Below, in pieces: positions 8,187-15,966 of a stretch of DNA of 64,000 bases. Source of the stretch: an uncultured Bacteroides sp. GTDB lineage: Bacteria > Bacteroidota > Bacteroidia > Bacteroidales > Bacteroidaceae. The position numbers and the translations under genes were made by a program. The stretch is from positions 1 through 64,000 of the forward strand of contig CALULL010000012.1 of assembly GCA_944321465.1 (NCBI GenBank). The letters are read 5' to 3'. How positions within the stretch are numbered: position 1 is the stretch's first letter; every line of letters begins with the position of its first letter. The notes beneath the pieces were generated by a model, which saw only the letters and a program-made list of their open reading frames with translations, made no database searches and was not told the DNA's origin.

Positions 8187-9500
8187 ATGAAAATAGCCAT
8201 TGTTGGGACAGGATACGTGGGCTTGGTTACAGGCACCTGTTTCGCCGAGATAGGAGTGAACGTAGTGTGTGTGGACACTAATGCGGATAAGATAGAAGCT
8301 TTGAAGAAGGGGATAATCCCCATATACGAAACTGGCCTGGAAGAGATGGTGCACCGCAACCTGAAGGCGGGGAGGCTGACCTTTACCACTTCGTTGCCGT
8401 CCTGCCTGAACGAGGTCGACGTGGTGTTCTGCGCCGTGGGGACTCCGCCCGACGAAGACGGAAGCGCCGACCTGAGCTATGTCCTGGAGGTGGCACGCAC
8501 CATAGGGCAATGCGTCGAGAAGTACATACTCGTGGTGACGAAAAGTACGGTCCCGGTGGGGACGGCGCGCAAGGTGCGGGCAGCCATAGAGGAAGAGCTG
8601 GCGAAGCGGGGGAAGCACATAGAATTCGACGTAGCATCAAACCCGGAGTTCCTGAAGGAAGGCAATGCCGTGAACGACTTTATGAGCCCGGACAGGGTAG
8701 TCGTCGGGGTGGAGTCGGAGCGGGCGAAGAAAATCATGTCCACGCTCTACAAGCCGTTCCTGCTGAACAACTTCCGCGTTATCTTTATGGACATACCCTC
8801 GGCCGAGATGACCAAGTATGCGGCCAACTCGATGCTTGCTACCCGCATCAGCTTTATGAACGACATAGCCAATCTCTGCGAACTGGTCGGAGCCGACGTC
8901 AACATGGTGCGCAGCGGCATCGGGGCCGACACCCGCATAGGGCGCAAGTTCCTCTACCCGGGCATCGGCTACGGCGGCTCCTGCTTCCCGAAGGACGTTA
9001 AGGCGTTGATAAAGACGGCGGAACAGAACGGGTATCACATGAAGGTGCTGGAGGCCGTCGAGGAGGTCAACGAGAAGCAGAAGGGCATACTCTTCGACAA
9101 GCTGAGCCGACACTTCGGCGGCGACCTGTCCGGGCGGACGATAGCCCTCTGGGGACTGGCCTTCAAGCCCGAGACCGACGACATGCGCGAGGCCCCGGCC
9201 CTGACCCTCATAGGCCTTTTGCTGGAGCACGGTTGCCGGGTGCGGGTGTACGACCCTGCGGCCATGGACGAGTGTCGGCGCAGACTGGGTGACAGCGTGA
9301 CCTACGCCACGGACATGTACGACGCGGTGCTCGACGCAGATGCCCTTATGCTCCTGACGGAATGGAAGGAATTCCGCTTGCCCTCATGGCCGGTGATAAA
9401 GAGAACGATGAATCTCCCCTTGGTGCTTGACGGGCGCAACATATACGACAAGAAGGAAATGGAAGAGCAGGGCTTCGTGTACTATTGCATCGGGAAGTAA
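8187..9500 (+). CDS. ugd: UDP-glucose 6-dehydrogenase
   Basis: The 437-residue enzyme oxidises UDP-glucose twice with NAD+ to UDP-glucuronate, supplying uronic acid for the surface polysaccharide. The N-terminal Rossmann motif is GTGYVGLVTG (residues 7-16). The middle domain carries SNPEFLKEG and the catalytic cysteine in GYGGSCFPKD (about residue 264), and the C-terminal UDP-binding half has GLAFKPETDDMREAP. Length is typical. It is the last gene of the operon, 36 bp after rfbC. A hairpin overlaps its stop codon. Confidence 0.96.
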   Translation: MKIAIVGTGYVGLVTGTCFAEIGVNVVCVDTNADKIEALKKGIIPIYETGLEEMVHRNLKAGRLTFTTSLPSCLNEVDVVFCAVGTPPDEDGSADLSYVLEVARTIGQCVEKYILVVTKSTVPVGTARKVRAAIEEELAKRGKHIEFDVASNPEFLKEGNAVNDFMSPDRVVVGVESERAKKIMSTLYKPFLLNNFRVIFMDIPSAEMTKYAANSMLATRISFMNDIANLCELVGADVNMVRSGIGADTRIGRKFLYPGIGYGGSCFPKDVKALIKTAEQNGYHMKVLEAVEEVNEKQKGILFDKLSRHFGGDLSGRTIALWGLAFKPETDDMREAPALTLIGLLLEHGCRVRVYDPAAMDECRRRLGDSVTYATDMYDAVLDADALMLLTEWKEFRLPSWPVIKRTMNLPLVLDGRNIYDKKEMEEQGFVYYCIGK

Positions 9501-9518
9501 TAGCCCCGTTCCCGATGC
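9487..9518 (+). terminator. Hairpin overlapping the ugd stop codon
   Basis: GCATCGGGAA (9487-9496) pairs perfectly with TTCCCGATGC (9509-9518) across a 12-base loop that includes the TAA. No U-run follows, so it may act as an mRNA-end stabiliser or weak terminator. Confidence 0.5.
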
Positions 9519-9688
9519 GGCAGCCGTCGTTCTCCCGTAAAAACAGCTGAAGTCCGTGCAAAGATTTGTGCGGTTTCGCTTGGATATCCATACTTGCTGT
9601 GTTACGTTTGCGGAGCATGAAGATGCGATGCTCCCCCGTTTGGTAAAACGTGTTTACAAGATTGCGGCCTGCGTGCGGTGCGATTTAC

Positions 9689-9818
9689 GACATGCGCACA
9701 TCGACATCACCGACGTACGTACATCGGCACCATCGACGTGCGCACATCGGCATCGTCGACATACGTACATCGGCACCATCGACGTACGTACATCGCTATC
9801 GTCGACATGCGCACATCG
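9689..9818. repeat. 23-bp tandem repeat array (about 5.7 units)
   Basis: Units start at 9689, 9712, 9735, 9758 and 9781, with a partial sixth at 9804. Each contains a self-complementary core, alternately TGCGCA or TACGTA, followed by CATCGGCACCATC or a close variant. A 23-bp unit is not a multiple of three, and no credible gene spans the array. It lies in the 377-bp gap after ugd; the rest of the gap has nothing recognisable besides a short GTAAA-TTTAC palindrome near 9645-9656. Confidence 0.9.
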
Positions 9819-9877
9819 TGAAATGGGAGAAACGTAGATTCGTAAAGCCTAAGTTTGTCGCTTAGGATCAACAAGTT

Positions 9878-10135
9878 ATGGGAGTGCCTTACAGGTTACG
9901 GCGGAAGACGAATCCGCAGAAGCCCGCCGCAGCGGGCAAGTGGTATGCTGTCCCGAAGACGGGAAAGGCGGTAGATGAAAAAATCATGACACGCAGGACC
10001 ACGGAAGACACTACGGTGTCCGGCTTCGAACTGTCGGCTGAGGCGAAGCTCGCCGGCAAGTCCATCCACACGACCAGACGGTGCAGGGCAATCTCCCCGG
10101 TTTGGTCTATGCGCCTCAGTAGCCGAAGAGGATGA
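9878..10135 (+). pseudogene. HU-like (HU-HIG) DNA-binding protein fragment
   Basis: The first ~45 residues (MGVPYRLRRKTNPQKP..., KWYAVPKTGKAVDEKI, TTEDTTVSG) resemble the start of Bacteroidota HU-HIG proteins, which bind DNA non-specifically. After TTVS the expected dimerisation helices and the RFRPG-like arm are absent; the frame continues with unrelated residues and stops inside the 3' end of the opposing gene. I infer a truncated or decayed copy. A short genuine protein of 85 residues remains possible, so confidence is low. Confidence 0.35.
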
Positions 10136-11327
10136 CTCCGCCCTCGGCAATGACTCCTTGGCGGTAGCCTTGCGGGCGGTCGTAGTGTCGGCTGCCGCCG
10201 TAGCCGGTGCTGGCGAACAAGCCGAAGGACGGGGTGAGGCGGCATTCGAGGTTGACGCGTGCCTCGAGCGAGTAGAGGCGTTCGGGGTAGCCGTGGTGGC
10301 GGTTGGCAAACGCCTCGATGTGGCCAAACCCCAGGTCGCCGCTTATGTGGAGGCTCTTCCATAGCGGCAGCTCAAGTCCCGCGCGGTAGAAGAAACTGGC
10401 CGAGCAGTCCTGCCCCAGGCCGAAGTAATGGCTGCCTGCGCCGAGGATGGTGTAGAACAGGCGGTTCTTGAAGCGTGCGCCGACGTTGAACTTCGACCCG
10501 TTTCCCCCGAAGAGCATGAGCTGCACCCGGGTGTGGGGATTGGCGTTGACCAGCCCGAGCTGGAAACCGTCGAGCCGCTTCTCGTAGTAGTTCACCAGCC
10601 CGATTTGCACTCCCCGTGCTTCTACCGCTACGTTCATGGCTCCGGCTTGCACTCCTTTCAGTCGCTCGCCTGCCACGTTGATAAGCCCGGCCATTTGCAG
10701 TCCCGTCATGTCGCCTCCGCCTACGCTTGCCAGTCCGCCTATGCTGATGCCCCGGAAGTCGTTGCCCGCGATGTGAGCCAGTCCCCCGGCGTGCAGTCCT
10801 GCGCCTTCCGAGCCGTTGAGGTTGAGCAGTCCGCCCAGGCTTATTCCTTGTGTCCTGTTGCCCGTGATGTTGGCCAGACCGGCGGCCGTCAGGCCGTAGG
10901 CGTTGTTCCCGGCGATGCTGGTCAGCCCGGCCAGGCTGAGCCCGCGCAGGTTGTCGCCCGTGATGTTGGTAATTCCGGACAGCGTAAGCCCTGCAAGGCT
11001 TCCTTTGTTTATGTTGCCTATCCCCGCAAGTTGCAGCCCGGCCACGTCGCTTCCGGCAATGTTGGCCAGTCCGGCTACTTGCAAGCCTTGGACGCTGGCT
11101 TTCGCCTTTCCGCTCAGCAGGTTGATGCCGACTCCGGTCAGGCGGTGGCAGTGTGACAGGATGCCGAGGTTGAGGGCCGTTGCGGCCTGCTTGTCTGCGT
11201 CTTGTGTTGCGACTCCTTTCCAGATGGACAGGTTCAGGCCGGCCCGTTCTCTTTCTTGGGCTGTGAGCGGAAGGGAATGAACCATCGCCAGAAGTAGAAA
11301 CGCTGTGGCAAGGATGCTTCTTTTCAT
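10116..11327 (-). CDS. Surface protein with 16-residue LA_2272-type repeats
   Basis: The 403-residue protein has a signal peptide (residues 1-23, ending LTAQE). From about residue 80 to 223 it has nine tandem 16-residue repeats of the form G-(L/I)-x-x-(A/G)-G-(L/I)-x-N-(I/V)-x-G-(N/S)-x-x-x, followed by three shorter 14-15-residue versions. These match LA_2272-type surface repeats, which would build a beta-solenoid or stacked strands. The C-terminal ~130 residues alternate aromatic and polar residues (GARFKNRLFYTILGAG, SLEARVNLECRL) like outer-membrane beta-strands. It is probably exported and surface-located; function is unknown. Its 3' end overlaps the HU-like fragment tail to tail. Confidence 0.7.
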   Translation of the reverse strand: MKRSILATAFLLLAMVHSLPLTAQERERAGLNLSIWKGVATQDADKQAATALNLGILSHCHRLTGVGINLLSGKAKASVQGLQVAGLANIAGSDVAGLQLAGIGNINKGSLAGLTLSGITNITGDNLRGLSLAGLTSIAGNNAYGLTAAGLANITGNRTQGISLGGLLNLNGSEGAGLHAGGLAHIAGNDFRGISIGGLASVGGGDMTGLQMAGLINVAGERLKGVQAGAMNVAVEARGVQIGLVNYYEKRLDGFQLGLVNANPHTRVQLMLFGGNGSKFNVGARFKNRLFYTILGAGSHYFGLGQDCSASFFYRAGLELPLWKSLHISGDLGFGHIEAFANRHHGYPERLYSLEARVNLECRLTPSFGLFASTGYGGSRHYDRPQGYRQGVIAEGGVILFGY

Positions 11328-11355
11328 TTTGCTGTGGAAGATTCGGTTTTATGTA

Positions 11356-13014
11356 CTATCCTTTAGCTTCTTGGTAAAGGTAGCGTTTGATGCTCTTCTT
11401 TGGTGTTTTCTCAAATTCCTCCGGGTAGATTTTAATCTTGGCTACTTGGCTGTAGGCGGGAAGTTCGGTGTTGAGTGCCACGCGGTTTTCTTCCATCACT
11501 TGCTCGATGTCGTTGTTTGTCAGTCCGTGTGCGTAGGCTTCTCCGAAGTCGGGATAAATCAAGCCTACGAGCTTGTCGTTTTGTTGCACAATCAGGCTCT
11601 CGGCGACGTAGGGCATGGCGTTCAGCTTGTCTTCTATTTCTTCGGGGTAGATGTTCTGTCCGTTGGGGCTGAGCAGCATGTTCTTGCTCCGTCCTTTTAT
11701 GGTGACGTTGCCCTCGGCATCCATCAGGCCGAGGTCGCCGGTGTGCAGCCAGCCTTCGGAGTCAATCGCTTCTGCTGTGGCTTCCGAATTCTTGTAATAG
11801 CCCAGCATGACGTTGGGTCCACGGCACACGATTTCGCCGACGACATTGGCCGGGTCGGGCGAGAGGATTTTCACTTCCATACGCGGGGCTGCCTTCCCGC
11901 ACGAGCCGGGCTTGAAGCGTTGCCAGTCTTCGTAGCAGATAATGGGGCCGCATTCCGTCATGCCATATCCGACTGTGTAAGGGAAGCCTATCATGTGCAG
12001 GAGTTGTTCTACCTCTTGGTTGAAAGCCGCCCCTCCGATGATGACGACAGCTACTTGTCCGCCGAAGGCTTGCATGATTTGCTCGCGTATGGTGGTCTTT
12101 ATCTTGTCGTTGATGAAAGGGAGCTTTAGTAGGATTTTCATGGCCGGAGTATCCAGTTTGGGAAGTACTTTCTTCTTTATGATTTTCTCGATGATGAGCG
12201 GTACTGACACGACAATGGCCGGGCGGATGTCGGCAAATGCCTGGAATATGATTTTGGGGCTGGGCATCCGTGTGAGGTAATAGATATGGCAACCCACGGC
12301 AAACTCGTACAGGAACTCGAAAGCCAATCCGTACATGTGGGCCATCGGGAGTATGGAGATGGTCCTGTCGCCTTGCCTGAGAGGCAGGACGCGGAAGGCA
12401 AAGTCTGTGTTCGACCACAGGCTCCGATAGGGTAACATCACTCCCTTGGAATAACTGGTGGTGCCCGATGTGTAGTTCAGCACGGCCAGTTCGTCCGGTT
12501 GGTCTTTATGGTAAGCGATGTGCTCTTTACGGAAATTCTTCGGAAACTTGCTTCCGAACAGCGCGTTGAGGTGTTCGCGTGCGTAGTCTACCTTGGGGCT
12601 GCGCGAGACCATGATGGAGAAATCCGTCATGAGGAAAATGCCCTGTAGAAGCGGCATGGCGGCTTCGTTGAGGTCTTCCCATATACGGTCGCCTACGAAC
12701 AGCAGTTTGGCTTCGCTGTGGTTGACAATGTTGTGGATGTTGTCGGCCTTGAACTCGTGCAGGATGGGAACGGCTATGGCTCCATACGTGAGGGTGGCCA
12801 AGAATGTCACTCCCCAGTGCGAGCTGTTGCGTCCGCAGAGGGCTATTTTGTCGCCTTTCTCTATGCCGCTTGCCTCGAAGATGATGTGCAGCTTTTCTAT
12901 TTTCCGGGCTACGTCTTTATACTGTAGGGTTGCTCCTTTATAGTCGGTCAGTGCGTCGAGATCCCAGTTCTTTTTGATGCTGTCCTCGATGTATGCTATA
13001 AAACTTTGTTCCAT
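11356..13014 (-). CDS. AMP-dependent acyl-CoA ligase (long-chain fatty acid-CoA ligase-like)
   Basis: The 552-residue ANL-superfamily enzyme activates a carboxylic acid with ATP and joins it to CoA, most likely a long-chain fatty acid for membrane lipid or degradation use. The AMP-binding P-loop is LNYTSGTTSYSKGVML (about residues 180-195), where the usual TGxPKG is replaced by TSYSKG. Later blocks are VGYGMTECGPI (about 345-355), GWLHTGDLG (about 417-425) and KGRSKNMLLSPNGQNIYPEE carrying the hinge and catalytic C-terminal domain. No signal peptide is present. The next gene upstream on this strand is about 330 bp away, so it is probably monocistronic. Confidence 0.85.
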   Translation of the reverse strand: MEQSFIAYIEDSIKKNWDLDALTDYKGATLQYKDVARKIEKLHIIFEASGIEKGDKIALCGRNSSHWGVTFLATLTYGAIAVPILHEFKADNIHNIVNHSEAKLLFVGDRIWEDLNEAAMPLLQGIFLMTDFSIMVSRSPKVDYAREHLNALFGSKFPKNFRKEHIAYHKDQPDELAVLNYTSGTTSYSKGVMLPYRSLWSNTDFAFRVLPLRQGDRTISILPMAHMYGLAFEFLYEFAVGCHIYYLTRMPSPKIIFQAFADIRPAIVVSVPLIIEKIIKKKVLPKLDTPAMKILLKLPFINDKIKTTIREQIMQAFGGQVAVVIIGGAAFNQEVEQLLHMIGFPYTVGYGMTECGPIICYEDWQRFKPGSCGKAAPRMEVKILSPDPANVVGEIVCRGPNVMLGYYKNSEATAEAIDSEGWLHTGDLGLMDAEGNVTIKGRSKNMLLSPNGQNIYPEEIEDKLNAMPYVAESLIVQQNDKLVGLIYPDFGEAYAHGLTNNDIEQVMEENRVALNTELPAYSQVAKIKIYPEEFEKTPKKSIKRYLYQEAKG

Positions 13015-13345
13015 ATTTGCACGCTAATAGTTGGTTAGATGTACGCAAATATAGCCTTTTCCTGCCAAATGGCAAACATCTGGTGCCCGAAAAGTAAAGC
13101 GGCACATCGTACAAATCTCCCCGCGCCTGTGTTGTGGCTGGCTTCGGGGGGGGGATGGCTGTCAGCATGTCTGGATTCTGACGGCAACGGTGCCCGACGG
13201 GCGGGCAGTGGAGGTCATGAAACGGTTATGGGGGAGGTTGCTGCCCGCATTCCCGAAAAGACACTTCTTTCCTCCGTCGGGCTTTGCCGTCGGCATGTGT
13301 ATGAGGGGGAGAGGCATGTGGGCTACTTCTATGCGCCGGTATCCT
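13015..13345. other. 331-bp intergenic gap
   Basis: Next to the ligase start lies its promoter. The rest is GC-rich sequence with a run of nine G at 13146-13154 and no gene, hairpin terminator or repeat array that I can support. Confidence 0.5.
13046..13069 (-). promoter_or_regulatory. Promoter of the acyl-CoA ligase gene
   Basis: On the minus strand TATATTTG (complement of 13046-13053) is a perfect -7 box, with TTTG (complement of 13066-13069) upstream as a possible -33 element at short spacing. The start codon is 31 bp downstream. Confidence 0.6.
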
Positions 13346-14752
13346 TCAGAATTTGAAGAACCGTTTTGCGTTGTAGTAGCTGATGTCCTCTATCATCTGG
13401 TTGACCCGCTCCATTTCTTCCATCGGTATTTCTCCGTTCTCCACGTCGCGTCCTACGAGGTTGCACAGGGTGCGGCGGAAGTATTCGTGGCGTGGGTAGG
13501 ACAGGAATGAGCGCGAGTCGGTCAGCATTCCTACGAAGCGGCTGAGCAGACCCAGCAACGAGAGTGCGTTCATTTGTTTTTCCATGCCGTCCTTCTGGTC
13601 AAGGAACCACCACCCCGAGCCAAGCTGTATCTTTCCCGGGAATGAACCGTCCTGGAAGTTGCCCAGCATGGTGGCAATGACCTCGTTGGCGCAGGGGTTG
13701 AGGTTGTAGAGTATGGTCCGGGTGAGTTTGCCTTCCGAGTCGAGACGGTCCAGAAACTTGGACAACGACTTGGCTGTGTTGAACTCGCCTATGGAGTCGA
13801 AGCCCGTGTCGGGTCCCAGCCGACGGAACATGCGCGTGTTGTTGTTGCGTATGGCTCCGTAGTGGAACTGTTGTGCCCAGCCGCTTTCCCAGTCCATTTC
13901 GGCAAACAGGACAAGCATGGCCGACTTGAATTTTCGTGCTTCTTCGGTCGTCGGCGTTGCGCCTCCGTATACCTTATTAAATATGGCTTTTATCTCTGCC
14001 TCGGTGTAGTCGTCGGCATAGAACTCTTCAATGCCGTGGTCGGAGAGGCGGCATCCTTGTTCGTTGAAGAAGGCGTGACGCTTGCGCAGGGCATCTGTCA
14101 TGTCGTTAAAGCCTGAGATGGTGATGCCGCTTGCCTGTTCCAGCTTCTCCATGTAGGCCCGGAAGTCTGCCGGCGACTCCACCGTCATGGCCTTGTCGGG
14201 GCGCCAGGTGGGGAGCATCTTGATTTCAAAGCCGCTCTCTCGGGTGCGTATGTGGTGCTCCAGCGAGTCTACGGGGTCGTCGGTGGTGCAGACTGCTTCC
14301 ACGCGGTAGTGGCGCATCAGTCCGCGTGCCGAGTATCCGGGCTGTTTCAGCTTCTCGTTGCATTCGTCGTAGATTTCGCGGGCAGTCTTGGGGTTGAGCA
14401 GCTTGGTGATGCCGAAGGCCGTCTTCAGCTCCAGGTGTGTCCAGTGGTAGAGCGGGTTCCGCAGGGTATAGGGCACGGTTTCCGCCCACTTCTCGAACTT
14501 CTCCCAGTCGGAGGTGTCGGTTCCTGTGCAATAGCGTTCCTCCACCCCGTTGGTGCGCATGGCCCGCCACTTGTAATGGTCGCCCCCGAGCCACAGCTCG
14601 GTGAGCGAGCGAAATCGGTAGTCGTCGGCCACCATTTGCGGGCTGAGGTGGCAGTGATAGTCTATTATGGGCATTTTTGCCGCGTGTTCGTGATACAACC
14701 TTTGTGCTGTTTCGGTTTGCAGCAGGAAGTTCTCGTCCATGAATGCTTTCAT
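13346..14752 (-). CDS. uxaC: Glucuronate isomerase
   Basis: The 468-residue amidohydrolase-fold enzyme interconverts D-glucuronate and D-fructuronate (also galacturonate and tagaturonate), the entry step of uronate catabolism. IDYHCHLSPQ (residues 27-36) supplies the first metal-site His pair, VCTTDDPVDSL is the strand-4/5 block, and GSGWWFLDQKDGMEKQM and GMLTDSRSFLSYPRHEYFRR close the barrel. ATG 14752 (MKAFMDENF) is chosen because the family begins here; upstream codons are low-complexity. No other uronate-pathway gene is adjacent, so it stands alone. Confidence 0.95.
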   Translation of the reverse strand: MKAFMDENFLLQTETAQRLYHEHAAKMPIIDYHCHLSPQMVADDYRFRSLTELWLGGDHYKWRAMRTNGVEERYCTGTDTSDWEKFEKWAETVPYTLRNPLYHWTHLELKTAFGITKLLNPKTAREIYDECNEKLKQPGYSARGLMRHYRVEAVCTTDDPVDSLEHHIRTRESGFEIKMLPTWRPDKAMTVESPADFRAYMEKLEQASGITISGFNDMTDALRKRHAFFNEQGCRLSDHGIEEFYADDYTEAEIKAIFNKVYGGATPTTEEARKFKSAMLVLFAEMDWESGWAQQFHYGAIRNNNTRMFRRLGPDTGFDSIGEFNTAKSLSKFLDRLDSEGKLTRTILYNLNPCANEVIATMLGNFQDGSFPGKIQLGSGWWFLDQKDGMEKQMNALSLLGLLSRFVGMLTDSRSFLSYPRHEYFRRTLCNLVGRDVENGEIPMEEMERVNQMIEDISYYNAKRFFKF

Positions 14753-14878
14753 ACTACTTTTCTTGTGTTGCTTCTTTGTCTGTGTGAATGTTCTTGTTTC
14801 TTGTCGTTTCCGGAGGCTGGCACTGCCCCGTGGAGGACTGCTGTCCCCCCCCTTGGCCTTGACGGTTGCTACTGAATG

Positions 14879-14910
14879 CAAAAATAGAGATTTTGCCTGT
14901 GCAGGCCAAA
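14879..14910 (-). promoter_or_regulatory. Promoter of uxaC
   Basis: On the minus strand TATTTTTG (complement of 14879-14886) fits the -7 consensus and TTTG (complement of 14907-14910) fits the -33 element. The leader before the uxaC start would be about 120 nt. Confidence 0.65.
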
Positions 14911-14986
14911 CGATTAGTAGTCGTGCGTTGCAATTTTAGTATATTTTGCTGACACGTTCCGGGGGCTTTCCCTCCAGCCCGTGTTT

Positions 14987-15949
14987 TTACCGTACGTTGG
15001 GCAGGAAACGCCGCAGGGCATCTGCCGACAGCTCCCGTCGGCGTGCGTAGTCCTCCAGCTGGTCGGTACCGATGGGGCCGACGGCGAAATAGCGGGCGGC
15101 GGGATGGGCCAGCATGAGTCCGCTGGTAGAGGAGTGGGGCGACATGGCTCCGCTTGGGGTAAGGCTGATGCCTATGCGCCCGAATTGCAGCAGGCGGTCA
15201 AGGATGAAGTTGACCGACTGGTCGGGGAGCGAGGGGTAGCCCACGGCTGGCCGTATGCCTTGGAACTTGCCTGCCAGCAAGGCCGGGATGTCGAGTCGCT
15301 CGTCAGGGGCGTAGCCCCACGCGTGGCGGCGTATCCAAAGGTGGGCCAGCTCGGTGGCGGCCTCGGCCAGGCGGTCGGCCAGTGTCTGCACGAGCAGGTG
15401 GCGATAGGGGTCGTCGGCGGTGCCTGTGTCGGTTTCGGGCATGTGGGCGGCGGTGGCGAATACGCCTACCACGTCGGGGATGCCTTGGGACAGGGGCCGC
15501 ACGAAGTCGCTCAGGCACAGGCTGGGAGCCTCTGTCGTCCCCCGGCTCGTCTGCTGGCGCAGCAGGGGCAGCCGTACACCGTCGAGCAGCAGGTCGTCGC
15601 CGTCGGAGTAGGCCGTGCACAGGCGGTAGATGCTTTCGACCCTGGCCGTGGGGCAGGCCGCCAGCTGGTCGAGCAACAGCCCGGCATCGTGGTACAGCCT
15701 CAGGGCTTCGGCGGCCTTGGCCTGTTGTCGGGGCGGGATGGCGGCAAGCCAGGACTCTGGCGAGTCGGCCCGGGCTATGCTGGCGTAGCGAGGCTCGAAG
15801 CCCCATGCGTGGAAAAAGTACGTCCAGTCGATGTAGGGGCGTAGCTCGGCAAGCGGGTGGCCGTCTGCCGCCGCGTTGGTCGCGAACCGGAAGATGCCGT
15901 TTCTTGTTCCCTTCGTGTCCGGGGATGTGTGGGGTGGGAGGGGGCGCAT
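14987..15949 (-). CDS. Free-standing vitamin B12-dependent methionine synthase activation domain
   Basis: The 320-residue protein corresponds to the C-terminal reactivation module of MetH, which binds S-adenosylmethionine and helps restore methylcobalamin after the cofactor is oxidised. Signature blocks are YIDWTYFFHAWGFE (about residues 36-49), RRHAWGYAPDERL, FQGIRPAVGYPSLPDQ (AdoMet-binding RPxxGYPxxPD motif) and LTPSGAMSPHSSTSG followed by HPAARYFAVG. The catalytic, folate and cobalamin domains of MetH are absent, so it must act in trans. ATG 15949 gives an N-terminus before the first conserved block. It lies 17 bp after pyrC and is probably cotranscribed with pyrC and the DPM-like gene. 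Confidence 0.85.
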   Translation of the reverse strand: MRPLPPHTSPDTKGTRNGIFRFATNAAADGHPLAELRPYIDWTYFFHAWGFEPRYASIARADSPESWLAAIPPRQQAKAAEALRLYHDAGLLLDQLAACPTARVESIYRLCTAYSDGDDLLLDGVRLPLLRQQTSRGTTEAPSLCLSDFVRPLSQGIPDVVGVFATAAHMPETDTGTADDPYRHLLVQTLADRLAEAATELAHLWIRRHAWGYAPDERLDIPALLAGKFQGIRPAVGYPSLPDQSVNFILDRLLQFGRIGISLTPSGAMSPHSSTSGLMLAHPAARYFAVGPIGTDQLEDYARRRELSADALRRFLPNVR

Positions 15950-15966
15950 GGGGACGGACGATGTTT

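Noticed and set aside
9487..9518. A strong intrinsic terminator after ugd
   Set aside because: The hairpin is good but no T-run follows; kept only as a moderate hairpin call.
9556..9865. Short open frames running through the 23-bp array
   Set aside because: More than one frame stays open because of the repeat sequence; the unit is not a multiple of three and the products are His/Arg/Thr-rich repeats without a start signal.
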